30,873 nt of DNA, from positions 203,944 through 234,816 of the forward strand of contig WELB01000033.1 of the NCBI GenBank assembly GCA_009602725.1. The letters are read 5' to 3'. Each line of letters begins with the position of its first letter. Within the stretch, counting starts at the first letter, position 1. The position numbers and the translations under genes are program-made. Under the pieces are notes generated by a model. The model searched no databases, was not told where the DNA came from, and saw nothing but the letters and a program-made list of their open reading frames with translations. The DNA comes from Spirogloea muscicola. Its lineage: Eukaryota > Streptophyta > Zygnematophyceae > Spirogloeales > Spirogloeaceae. Positions 20,201 to 30,735 of this stretch are shown piece by piece.

Positions 20201-22371
20201 TTGGGCATCTCCTCCAGGACCAGCTCCACCTCCACATCTAGAGCGCTGCTGCCGACGTCGTCCGCTGGCGGCAGCAGCTGCTGCAGATGGGGGCTCGCTG
20301 GTTTCAGAGTTGCTGGCGCCGTTGACGCTTGCCGCAGCCTTGCTGCCAAGCTCGTGCTCACAGCTGAGCACTGCCGCAACACTGTCAGCCCGCACAACCT
20401 GGTAGACGCGCTTCTTGGCAATTTCGAACATGCGATGCGTTGGCTCGGCGTAAATCCAAATGGCTCGCATGCCCTCCGAGATCCGTAGCGCATCCAGATA
20501 CTGCAACAGCAAGGTGCAGGATCCAGAATGATCACCATTAAGCACAATTGTGTCCATGCTTGCACAGTATTATCCATCAAGGCTAAATAAGGCCAAATGT
20601 TCTCTGTACACCTCAGCTTGTTATGAAGCAGCAGCCACAAACACTGATCAAAGTCAAGAATTTGGGAGGAGCAAGACGGGAGTGCAAAGGTGGCTCTCAA
20701 AGAGGCAGTGGCTGTGAAGAGCCAGCTGAAAGAGAAACTGGGGCAACAGCTGCCAGTCATTCCTGAAACACTGGGTTTCTTCGATGCGCTGACGACGTTG
20801 TAGACTAAGTTGTGCCTCATCACCCGGTACTACTGTCCAACTTTTGGTGAGCTCATACTATGTGCAGCTGACACTATGACCTTGGAACTCTAGCAACATG
20901 GTCAACCATCAGCATGTAGCTCCAAGCTTGCACTCAGCTCAGCAAAATCCACAACCGGGAGATGTGAGGCAACAGAGAGAAGAAGCCCCGCACGGAACCG
21001 CAAAGGCGTACCCTAAGGAAGGTGACAGCGTCGTAGCGCAGGAGGTACTCGGCAAGCTTGCGCAGTGTCTTGAGGTCAGCCACGAGCTGCTTGGCCTTGC
21101 GGCCGATGGTGTGCCAGACAGGGTCAAGCTGCCGCCGCACATCCTCGTCAAAGGACTTGAAGAGGCCGTTCTCCACTGTCAGCTCCTCAATGTCCAGCTT
21201 GTTTGTCTTCTTCAGCTCACGGAGGCACGCGTCCATGACCTCCACAAGCGCTGCCTGGATGGCTGCGGCGCTCAGGCTACTATCATTTCCAAGTACTGCT
21301 CGAGGCAGGGCTTTCCAAAGCTGACTTTCGATTATCTTTGGTCTCCTGAGACTCTGCATGCCAGAAAGACCCGCTTGTGGACCAAATTAAAGTGCTTTGT
21401 TCAGGCAAATGCATTGGGGTTAATCGGGTCACTGACCAGAGATGGCAGGCGTGAGGGGCACGCGGATGTCGATGACGTGCGGCGGGTGCTCCTCGAGCGC
21501 GGCGGCGACGCCGAGCTGGAAGCGCGGCCAGAGGTAGAGGCGGCGGACTAGCAGGGCCTTCATGACGCGCTCCACGCGGTTGAAGCCCGACGCCATGGCC
21601 TGCGGCCGGTCCGAGAAGCCACGCACGAACCCCTCCTTGTTTTCCGCCCTGCAGGCTAAGCCATGCCAGGGGCCGCAGCGTCAGCGTCAGGGTCAGCGTA
21701 AGGTGCAGGCCCAAGGGCAACAGCGTCAGGGTCAGCATCAGCGTCAGCAACAGTTGCAGTCCGAGGTTTAGGAGTTAGGGTTTAGGTTCAAGGTTAGGGT
21801 TTTATCTCTGTGGTTTAAGTCAGCGCCAGCGTCAGCGTCAGCTCAGCCTCAGCGTCAGCGTCAGCACCAGTTGCAACAGGCAACTGCTCCAGCAGGAGTG
21901 ACGTGCGGGTGGGGTGGCGTCCTCACCGGTAGAGCCGCACGATGAAGGCCTCGGCGGAGGTCTCGGCGACGCGGTGCGCGTTGGCGACGAAGAGGCCGTG
22001 CACGGCGCGCAGCGGCACGCGGCCGCTGAGCATGTCCACGACGAGGATGCGAGAGGTGACGAGCAGCGCGCCGCCGCCGTCGTACAGCGCCACGCGCGCG
22101 TCCGCGCCGCCGGCCAGCTCCGCCGTCACCTCGCGCAGCTCCGCGGGGGCCCCACGCTCGCGCCGCAGCGCGCGCTTCTGCTCCTCCGTGGCCCTGCGCC
22201 CGCCGCCGCCGCCGCCGCCATCGCGGCCGCATTTCCGTCAAGGTGCTCTTCGGGGCCCCGCTCCCGCTTGGTCCTGGCGCGGAAAGGCGGCGCTTAGAGG
22301 ACGCGGCGCGCACCCGAGGAGGATCACGGGGCCGCCAGGCGCGCCGGCGGCGGCGGCGACGGCGGCGGCGN
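17256..22371 (-). CDS. XPF: XPF/ERCC4/UVH1-type repair endonuclease, nuclease core missing as assembled
   Basis: The large subunit of the XPF-ERCC1 structure-specific endonuclease of nucleotide-excision and crosslink repair (nucleus). Exons, 5' to 3' on minus: 22371-22314 (partial), 22193-21927, 21648-21437, 21262-21012, 20500-20362, 20264-20185, 20001-19816, 19441-18620, 18289-18185, 17890-17771, about 17631-17559, 17463-17256. The helicase-like region is clear (SRILVVDML, GLFVANAH, FSDRPQAM, LYLWPRFQ, DLKTLRKLAEYLLRYDAV, EEMPKWKVLR). The 822-base exon carries a long Arg/Gly-rich linker, then PMAVHYHALESD and KVYFLFYE. The C-terminal helix-hairpin-helix is intact (LRRLPGVTDANYCSL to FLDAKCPTLL). 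Between RSK (17771) and DEPDARKAMRVGVP (about 17631) the family has the VDMRE and ERK nuclease motifs; here only about 120-140 bases remain. The exon at 20500-20185 needs a 97-base intron (20361-20265) or an alternative 46-base one to keep frame. No start ATG is found, and an N at 22371 lies in the first exon. Confidence 0.85.
20706..20732. repeat. GGCTGTGAAGAGCCAGC element in an XPF intron
   Basis: GTGGCTGTGAAGAGCCAGCTGAAAG lies in the intron between the XPF exons at 21012 and 20500 and closely resembles the TGGCTGTGAAAGGCCAGCCG scrap at 8874. If related, it shows that the left-flank repeat family also enters gene introns. The match is short, so chance is possible. Confidence 0.35.
21660..21870. 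repeat. GTCAGC hexamer blocks flanking telomere-like repeats in an XPF intron
   Basis: Two blocks of (GTCAGC/GTCAGG)-type hexamers (about 21677-21752 and 21818-21866) flank about 40 bases of degenerate TTTAGGG-like sequence (21765-21804, with GTTAGGGTTTAGG and GGTTAGGGTTTTA). Both hexamer blocks end in a CA(A/C)CAGTTGCA phrase, so the right block may be a duplicate of the left. All of this lies within the intron between XPF exons 22193-21927 and 21648-21437. Confidence 0.8.
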
Positions 22372-22714
22372 GCGGCGGCGGCGGCGCTGCCGCCTCCGCG
22401 ACGAGCGGCAGGGTCGCCGGCGCGGGCCCTCTCCCGCTAAGTTAGCTGCCGCGGCGCAGTCCGGGTGGCGGGTCGCTCTTCCCGCCGTTTGGCTCCAGAC
22501 AGGTTTCGTCCAAGGGAAACCGCTAAGTCGTGTGACGGTGCCCAAACAGCCGCCCGTCAAACACACCGTCAAAGTAGCCAGCTCCAGGACGACCTTGATT
22601 AGGGCCAACTCCCGGCCGTGTCCTCCGGGAATCGCGGCGCGCCTCGCGGCGGGAAGCGCGAGGTGGACGCAGGGCAGAGGCCGCCGCCGCGGCAGCTGGC
22701 GCTGCCCCGCCGCC
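22372..22714. promoter_or_regulatory. Divergent promoter region between XPF and the PWWP gene
   Basis: The two genes point away from each other, and at most about 350 bases separate their recognised coding parts. The spacer is GC-rich at both ends and less so near 22500-22600. An in-frame extension of the PWWP frame back to an ATG at 22532 exists but is not preferred. The XPF start should lie in or near this region. Shared regulation is inferred from geometry only; no binding site is claimed. Confidence 0.45.
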
Positions 22715-23025
22715 ATGGGCCCGGCGGCCGAGGCCGCCCCGGAACCCCCTATGCCGGCCCCGCCAGAGGACCATATGAGCTCCGAGGCCTCGGCGGCGGC
22801 GGCGCCGACGGCGGCGGCAGAGGTAGCGGCAGCTGCTGGTGAGGCCGCGGCGGCGGCGCCGCCGGAGACGGCGGCGCCGACGGCGGCAGGTCAAGGAGAG
22901 GCTGCCGTCGGCTTCGCAGGGATGTCGCCGGAGGCCGCGGCACCAGTGCCGGCGCCGGGCATGGCTGCGGAAGAAGCGGAGGCCGCTGGTGGCTCCGGGG
23001 CGGCTGTGCCGGAGGCCGCCTCGCA

Positions 23026-23060
<35 letters not shown>

Positions 23061-26000
23061 AGTTAAAGGCCGGGGTCCACGGAGCTGATGGCAAAGCCGA
23101 GGCACTGCTCCAGGCCGCGACGGGGCCGCCGCCGGACGACCAGCCTGCGCTGGCGGAGGGCCCGCCAGAGGCCGGCGACGCCATGGCCAGCGCAGCTCAC
23201 CAGCATGGCGGCGAGGCGCCAGCAGCTCTCAGTGCGGAGGACAAGCTGGAGGCAGGGCAGGCCATCACAGGCGGGGCGCCCGCCATGGAGCTCCCGACGG
23301 CAGCGGCGGCCGACTCGACAGCCATGACTGCCACTGGCAAGGGCGTCAAGGAGGAGGCTGCTGCGGCAGCGCTGCCGGCGGCGGTGGCGGTGGTCAAGAC
23401 GATGGCAGATGGCAAGGAGGAGGGCGGTGGCGCCGGAGTCCGGGAGGCGGTGGCGGAGGGCAGGGCGACGAAGAAGCTCAAGCGCCTGCGTCACAAGGAC
23501 GAGGGAGCCGACGCCGGCTGCGGCGATCAGGCGCCGGCCGCCGCCGCAGGCTCCAAGGCCTGGAAGCCGGTCGTCGGGGATCTCGTGTGGGCCAGGATCA
23601 AGAGCCATCCCTGGTGGCCTGGCCAGGTGCGCGACGCCTGCGCCTTGATGACCGCCTTGGCGTGATGCTAACGGCCTCAGTTATGCTTAAGCTCAATCAG
23701 TTAGGGTTTCAGGAGCAATTGAGCAGGCGTCCCACCACTTCCTCTGAGTTCTAGTTTACTCTTCTTGACATCCAATCAAGTCTGCCCTTTCAGACATCCT
23801 ATTAAGTTTGTCATCTCCTTAAGTGGGTCTGTGCATGCTTTCTTGCTGCTGAGATCGTCAGCTGACTGCCGGTTTGCCCACGCTAGCCGCGTCTCGCAGG
23901 TCTTTGACCCCAGCAACGCCAGCCGGGCAGCCCAAAAGCTGCGGAAGCCGGGCCACCTGCTGGTGGCCTTCTTTGGCGACGGCACCTTCCAGTGGCTCCA
24001 GATCGGCGACCTCGTGCCTTTCCGGCCGCACATCAAGGAAAAGGTTCTGTGGGCTTTGCAAATTCTATTCGCATGCGCTCCCGCATTATCTCTGGAGTTG
24101 CATGGCCTTGACTATGGCTTTATTGAAGTCGCCTGCATGCTGTGCTTGCTGTGTGAGTGGTCCTCAATGAGGAGGCGAAGACGATGTAGCAGCTCCTGTC
24201 CGTCGTGCAACGTGCATCAGGAGCTTGGATCACCTGGCTGACATGTAGCCTGCACGCGAATGGACACAGGCGCAGCAGACCAATGCGAAGCTCTTCCAGA
24301 AAGCCGTGACCGAAGCCTTGGAGGTGAGTGTGCGCTCCGTTTAATATTCGCACTCACTGCTCTCACAGCTGAACGGCAGCATGCTAGAGATTTCTACGCC
24401 TGCAGGCTTCAATCTTTACTGCTGAAGACTGAAAACGTACCTCAGCTGCAAGTGTGCTCAATGTTCACTGTAAACAATGGGGGTCTCCTTGGAAGTCACT
24501 CATGTCGCTAGACTCATGGTCAAATCATGTCTCAAGAGTAAGCCGGTCACGTGCTTCTGTCAGGAGCTTGAGGAGCAGCAAGAGGCCCGGAAGGTGCAGA
24601 AGGTTGACGGGCTGATTGCTCCTGCCGATACAGCAAGTTGGTCACGACTTCATATGCTGGCACTCAATCGAGTGTCTTGCCTTCATAAGCTGCTGATTTG
24701 AGGCTCTCGATGAATTCATATATTAAGTAGCTCAGTGTATGTATTGCACATCCAGCATGCCCTTCCTTTGAGACCTGCATCATACCAATATGCTGGAAAC
24801 TTGCTGTTGGTGCAGCGATGCCTCTCCCGGAGCTCTTTGCTGACGTAGACCCAGTCAAGCTGCTGGAGGACCTCAAGGCTTTTGCAGCAAGCCCGCTGCA
24901 CAAGCCTCTGCATGGAGATGCCATGGCGCAGCTCTTGGCTATCCGCCGCAGCACAAGGGTCAGATCTCTCCCTCACACCTCAGCAGTAGCTACAGATCAC
25001 CACCCACACAGCAGCTGCTGTTGCTTCAAATGGGAGCTTAAGTAAGACAGGTGCTTATTAGAGCCTGTTATTGGAGTCTGTCTGACTTCTCCACTGGCTG
25101 TGGTGCGTGGTATCACGTCAGATCACCGTGCATGTGTGATGGCACAGCCAGTTGACTAATTTATATGCGGTTCATGTTGCTGATTTAGCTACATCTTTGT
25201 GCTGCAGATTTCTGCTGCAGTGGCAGGAGCTGCTTCTCTGTCAGATTACCTTGGCGAGGAAGAGGTTTGGGCCATTCTTATCAAAGCAGGAAATTAGTCA
25301 TTTCCACCATTTTGATAAAGTTCGTCCATTGTCACGGGTTTTCGGTGGTTCTGACTCTATGACAGTGTCTGCAGGGAGATGCACCAAGTGCACCACAAGA
25401 GGTTGCAGCAGAGGTTGATAACGCTCCAGCTCCAGAAGCTGCACAGGATGATCGTGTCCTTGAGACCACGTTGGAGGAAAATAAAGAGGTGACTGAGGAG
25501 CCACCGGCCAAGAAGAAGCGCGGCAGAAAGAAGGGAGATGCAGAGGACACGGAGGAGGTGCAGAAGAAGCGGCAGAAGAAGTCGGCCAGTGAAAGGGCTG
25601 CGGAGGCTGCTGATGCTGAGGGGGATGAGTCGTTGACCCTGGCGGATCTCGCAGGACGGCTCAAGAGGAAGAGGAGGAAGAAGAAGAGGCGGAAGGCGGC
25701 AGAGGTCGCTGACACTGAGCCCGCTGTAGAGGTCGTGAAGAAGAGGAAGGAAAGCAAGCGGGTTGTCACGGCCGAGGGAGAGGAAGCTGCACGGCCCTTC
25801 AGGAAGAGACTCAAGAAACTTTACAAATGCTTACTATCAATTGCGAGGCAACCTTCGTGCTTTGACGACGACAACAAAGGTAAGAGTGGGAGCAGTACGT
25901 TATGTCATCATACTCTGACCAAGCTCAATGGTGTAGAGTAAATGATGTGCTAATGGGTTCCTTTGCACAAAGTGTGTTTGTGAAGCGGCATTTTAAGCTC

Positions 26001-28616
26001 TTACCAAATGCAACAGGAAGAATTGGGCATTGTACTGACATGCAAAGGATCTGCCTGCATGCATAAGCAACGATGATTTTGAAAGCATTATTGCAATGCA
26101 GTCATCGGCATGGTTATGCTGATAGCGGGCAGTACAGTCTTACATGCATAAAACCATTCCTCGTTTTTTGTAGTCCATAGGGGGGCCATAGAGGCCTTCA
26201 TTTGTTTTAGGGATACCGTGTATGCGAAGGGGTCCCTGCGAGAGAAGCCGTATCAGGACCTTCAGCAGCACATACCAACGCCCGCAAGTTTTCCTGCTGA
26301 CAAGGATGTGGATTCCAAGGTCACAAGGAAGAAGCCATCACATTTGGTGAGCAAGCCAGATGCAATGATCGGGGACGAGCCCGTGGCTAGGAAGGAGGAT
26401 CGCAGTAGAGTGAAGAGTGGCAGCCATGACACTGTCAAGAACAAAGAGGAAGACTCGGAGAACAACGTTGAGGATGAGCATGACTACAACGACGAAGAAA
26501 CTGATGGTGATCGTGATGAGAACGACAATGAGGATGAGTCTGAGGCGCATGAGGGGGGGATGAAGGTGCCCAGCACTGCCACGGATGAGCAAGCGCAGGT
26601 GCCAAGCCTCCCCAAGCCTTTCTGGGCTGACGGCGAGCGGAGGACGGCGGCCGTTGACGAGGAGGACGACGTTGACGGGAGGGTCTCAGAGAGTCAGCCG
26701 CCCAAGCAGGACTACCCTCTCGGCCTTTACATCCAGCTGGGGCGTTCTTCAACACAGCCGGTGCCCTCTGAGAACCAGCTGAAGGCCAACTTTGCGAGGT
26801 TTGGCAAGATCCTGCCGCCGCCAGATGGAGTGCGAGTGTTTCGATCCGCTAGAGCAGCACAGGTGAACGCCCATGTGCCACGTTCTGCTTCTGGGTAGTG
26901 AGCCTATGTACGCTGACTTGGAGCATGTTGTCCAATCGCATCATTCTAGCAAAAAGTACGTTAAGTTAAGCTGGGCTGGCAGGATAAGCTCTATAGAAGA
27001 GGAGTCCTGCCACAATTGTTGGACGACTGTCATTGCGTTTCATACATCGGATCGTGGGCAAGTCCTAGTCCTGGTTTGCATTGCTGTGTAAGTCTGGCAG
27101 CCTATCGCAATTATCTCATGGTATCACGGGTCGCCCTGTACTTTCAAACAGGTTGTCTTTGCTCGTAGCAGAGATTGTGATGCTGCGGTCGAGTATGCTA
27201 AAAAGAGCAGGCTATATGGGGGAGCTCGATTCTCGACCAGGACGTATCGCCCATCAACGGGACTGAGCACATCTGCAGTAAGCTATGCTGTGCTTGTTGC
27301 AAAGTCAATGATGTCCTCATATTGAAGTCACAAAAGCTAATGTCGACTGGCTTGGTTGACGCAACCTTCTCTGACAGCATTCATGTTGTGTTCCTATCTT
27401 GCTTCTTCATTTGCTTGAGCAAGTTTGTGTTGTCTAAAAGAGAGCCAGACAAGGGGGGAGGGAGATCTTTGGTGCCAAGCAGGTCTCTTTTTGTGCTTTG
27501 GCTTGGGTTGTTGAAGGACCTTGGGGAGGTCCTTATCACATGGCAGATATTTTGTGAGGGTATATCAACATGAGCGTGAACATGCATTATAGACTCAAGT
27601 GTATGAACCTCATGACATGGCAGGAGAGAAGCCCGCATGGAAGGGACTATGACAGGAACAGGGAAGGAGAGAGAGGGAGGGAGCGAGAGTTTGGGCGAGA
27701 CTCAAGTACTTCCAAGTACAATGAGCTGCTTGGTCAGGCTCCTGCTCCTGGAAGACGCTCCAACTTCTCGCAGGTGAGCATCTGGCTGTGAACCTTGAGT
27801 ATGGGTCCTGCACTTGCTGGCCTTTCACTGGAAATTGCTACATACTGAAAACCAAGGAAGCTCTTATGGGCATAGCAAGACACAGCCTCATTGTACATCA
27901 CAGTGCCCCCAGTAAAGTCAGTCTGCTTTACTTTGTACTTTGCACTTAGTACTTTGAGAAGCATTAAGAAAGAGCATATATTATGATAACCAATAAAGGA
28001 CAATACTGCTTGTCGAGGTCAGTGAGGGTCTTGACACTTTGATGTGCTTTTGCAGCCTGCCAAGTTGCCAATCCAAAGTCCAAGGGGCCCGCGGCCGCCA
28101 GCCATCCTTTATGGCCAGCCGGCGCCTATTACACAGTACGGCATGTCAGCTCAGCAGGTGCCGCCAGGTGAGCAGTTTGCGCCGCCAGCGCTACGGCCAC
28201 CTTATGGGTGGCAACCAGACTGGAGATCGTCTGCTCCGCCTCCGCTCCTCCCCCCTCCGCCACCACCTGCACCAGCGGCGGCAGGGCAGATGCCTTATGC
28301 AGGCCATTCGCCGTCCAGCCTGTATCCTCCCAGCCTCTCTCAGGGGGCCAGCGGGAGCCCCTTGGCGCCTCCGCTCGCCCGACCTGCCTTCCAACCTCTT
28401 GTCAGGCCAGATCTGAGCTTGCTGGCGCCACCGGCACCTGTCAGTGCAAGCACTGGCCAAGCTGGCCGTGCAGGCTTCGCTGGAGCCTTAGGAGCTGCCG
28501 CAAGCGGACAGGGGCTGTCTTCGGGCGCGTTGCAGGGCAACTTGGTGTCGCTGCTGCAGCAGCTCTCGGCTGCTGTGGGTGTGGCACCTGCTAAGACCAA
28601 TGCACAAGGCACATAG
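22715..28616 (+). CDS. Plant-type PWWP-domain chromatin protein with C-terminal RRM-like domain (11 exons)
   Basis: A nuclear protein of about 1144 residues that should read methylated histone tails and DNA. Exons: 22715-23626, 23900-24043, 24249-24323, 24564-24636, 24816-24958, 25208-25264, 25375-25879, 26174-26862, 27152-27277, 27624-27773, 28056-28616. Introns are GT-AG, phases agree, and the sum (3435) divides by three. The ATG at 22715 has strong context (CGCCATGG). Residues 1-283 are Ala-rich with an 11-Ala run. The PWWP domain spans the first intron (about 288-352: VGDLVWARIKSHPWWPGQ, then HLLVAFFGDGTFQW and LVPFRPH). A basic stretch of Lys/Arg clusters (about 495-600) is a likely nuclear localisation region, followed by an acidic stretch. 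A segment FRDTVYAKGSL and an RRM-like fold (about 815-900: LKANFARFGKILPP, then VVFARSRDCDAAVEYA) match the C-terminal layout of plant PWWP proteins. The Pro-rich tail ends at a TAG stop. The closest group is the PDP family of PEAT/PRC2-linked proteins; orthology is inferred. Confidence 0.9.
23699..23714 (+). promoter_or_regulatory. Telo-box-like motif in PWWP intron 1
   Basis: CAGTTAGGGTTTCAGG contains TTAGGGTTT, the reverse complement of the plant telo-box core AAACCCTAA. Telo-boxes in plant first introns and promoters bind TRB-type factors. A single copy can occur by chance, so function is speculative. Confidence 0.35.
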
Positions 28617-29223
28617 GCCACCAATGGCAGCCCGTAGCGGAAGGACTACTTAGGAGAAGACTTCTGTTCCATGTGATTGTTGCTTCTTCCGGCACTTGAA
28701 CCGGGTGGATACAAGCCAAGGGCCTGAAGATCAGTGTTGTGTCGTGTGTTACCAAGTCCATGCTCTAGTGCACTTGAGGCCCCTTTGGTCTTGGTCAATC
28801 AGGCTAGAAATTAGAGTGTCTAGCTGAATGTAGTAAATGCAGGTTCCCAGGTGCCGGACAGCCAAAGATCCACAGTGAGCAGCTAGAGCTTTCAAGCAGC
28901 GTTTACTCATTATGCAGCATGCTTGAAAGAATTCTGTATATGTTGTGGGGAGTCAGTGAGGGTGGTCCTTGATTCCCACCTTGCGGTTGTTGATCGTGGT
29001 GATGTGGGGAACTAGCAATGTGGGCTGGGAACCGTTCTGTTGAATGCTTTAATCTGATGAGTCAACGAAAGGGGCTTGTGTAATCATCTGACTCAACCTT
29101 GTGCCTGGTGAGAGCGCTCCGAAAAGGGTGCCGCGTCACATTGGGTTTAACTCTCGACCTCTGGGGCGACCGCGCTGCACTGGTGCCCCCTAGCTATGGC
29201 TGCCACCCACCAATGGTGCAGCT
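28617..29223. other. PWWP 3' UTR and intergenic DNA
   Basis: AT-richer DNA follows the PWWP stop. I see no further exon in the PWWP frame and no RNA gene. The exact 3' end of the transcript cannot be placed from sequence alone. Confidence 0.5.
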
Positions 29224-29335
29224 CTGTGTGGCCAGGCGGAGTCTGTACTGGTCCGGTCTCTGTGTGCGGCCAGGCGTAGCCTATGCTAGTCCGGCCGCTG
29301 TGTGAGGCCAGGCAGAGCGTTGTGCTACTCTGGAC
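29224..29335. repeat. Three imperfect 36-38-bp tandem units
   Basis: CTGTGTG followed by GGCCAGGC and later a (T/C)GGTCCGG or AGTCCGG phrase starts at 29224, 29260 and 29298. Units are diverged, so the array is old. No coding sense is seen. Confidence 0.7.
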
Positions 29336-30735
29336 TTCGTGTCCTACCAGACTATAGTGTATCTCACCACGAGCGGATCTGCGTCCTTACCGCAGAGACA
29401 AGGGCGGTCTGCTTGTCCTTTGGTGAAGGCAAATTGTCCAATCCAGGACTCTGAGTGGAGAGGAGGAGGAGGAGGAGCTGAGACAGCTAACTCTATGGAC
29501 AGGAGCAGGAGCAGAAGCAGGAGCAGCAAGGTCAAGAAGACTTTCCGAAGTGCTTAGAAGTTGGCTCTGTCGCTCCAGTGCAAGTAGAGTGCATGTGATC
29601 GTGATGCTCTGAGTATACCCAAGCATGAGCTAGGCAGTCCGTTATCATGTGAGATGGCCTGATGGCCATCCTGATCTCGTTTGCCTCCTCAGTGTTATTC
29701 ACAAACTTTCGCTCTACGTTGGTTGCCTTAACTTGGCAAGCAGCCCCTTTGCAGTGGAGTATCTATTTTCCTTGTGGCTGGCCTGTCTCAGCGACCGCCC
29801 ACCGTACAAGAGCAACTAATTCCCTTTCTCCTCCACATCGCAGACCGAGAGGCGACGCTTCACTGGCTAGCCCGTCAGCTCATTGTCGGGCGTGTGTTCA
29901 AGGCTGAGGTCTTGAGAAGTGGCATATGGTGTCGAGTTCTGGCGGATCTGACTCAACATGCCAGGACGATATTGGTCCTGGCTGCAAGGGAAGCGCGGCT
30001 AGCATGACAAAGGAGACGGCGTTATCAAGAAGGGACGGCACCTTTGACGGCCAGCCCAGAGTGATGGAAGAGATACCAGGGGAAGCCCCAACTTGGTTAA
30101 AAGGCTGCTAACACTTAGCCACTCAGTGACTTCTACTCGTCAGCCGCAAGTTGGAGGGATCAGCCCCGCTTATCCTCTAGAACAGTAGCGCCGCCAGTTC
30201 TGGAGGCGGCAGCCAAGGCACGGCCAGCACGCAGATGCAAGGCGACAGCCTGGAACTGCTGCAGCATACGGAAAAGGTGCATGCGATACACCTGAACCAG
30301 CTAGCCCGCAGCATCCATATCTGGTTGCTCACCCTGCTGCGCCTGCGGTTGAAGGGCAGGCTCTCGGTCCATGACAACTACAGGCCAGGTGGTAGGAATA
30401 TCTCCTGAGCTGCTTTGTGCTTTCCTAAAACCTGGAGTATCATGGAGCAAGCTCGAGAACACAGAGGAACAGAAGAGTGGGTTGACGCAAACGGGAGCTT
30501 GCTGAGACAGTGTGGCGACAACCCTGCGCTCACAGGGGAGGGTCGACCAAGCGAAGACGGTCGCGGCAGTTCAAGGCCCTGGTGGACTGAGTCGCAGCAG
30601 CCAAAGGCGAGAACTCGTCAACAAGATGAAAATTAACACCTTCTTTGGCTAATCACCTGGACCCGTCTCTTCCAGGACGAGCCATGATCGCTAAGGATAT
30701 TAGTTAACTTTAACTGTTCAATAGTGTGGCTTCAG
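29336..30735. other. Intergenic DNA with purine repeats and repeat-module scraps
   Basis: A GGA run (29459-29475) and GAGCAG-type repeats (29502-29528) are followed by short overlapping frames without recognisable products, including a 77-codon frame at 29774-30007. Near 30050-30240 several left-flank motifs return: GGCCAGCCCAGAGTGATGG, CCACTCAGTGACTTC with GTCAGCCGCAAGTTGGAGG, and GGCAGCCAAGGC with GCACGCA. The repeat families therefore bracket the gene block on both sides. Confidence 0.5.

Noticed and set aside
22532-22714. Upstream in-frame ATG extending the PWWP protein by 61 residues
   Set aside because: The added segment is Arg-rich and unlike the rest, while the ATG at 22715 has the stronger context. 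It is more likely 5' UTR or shared promoter.
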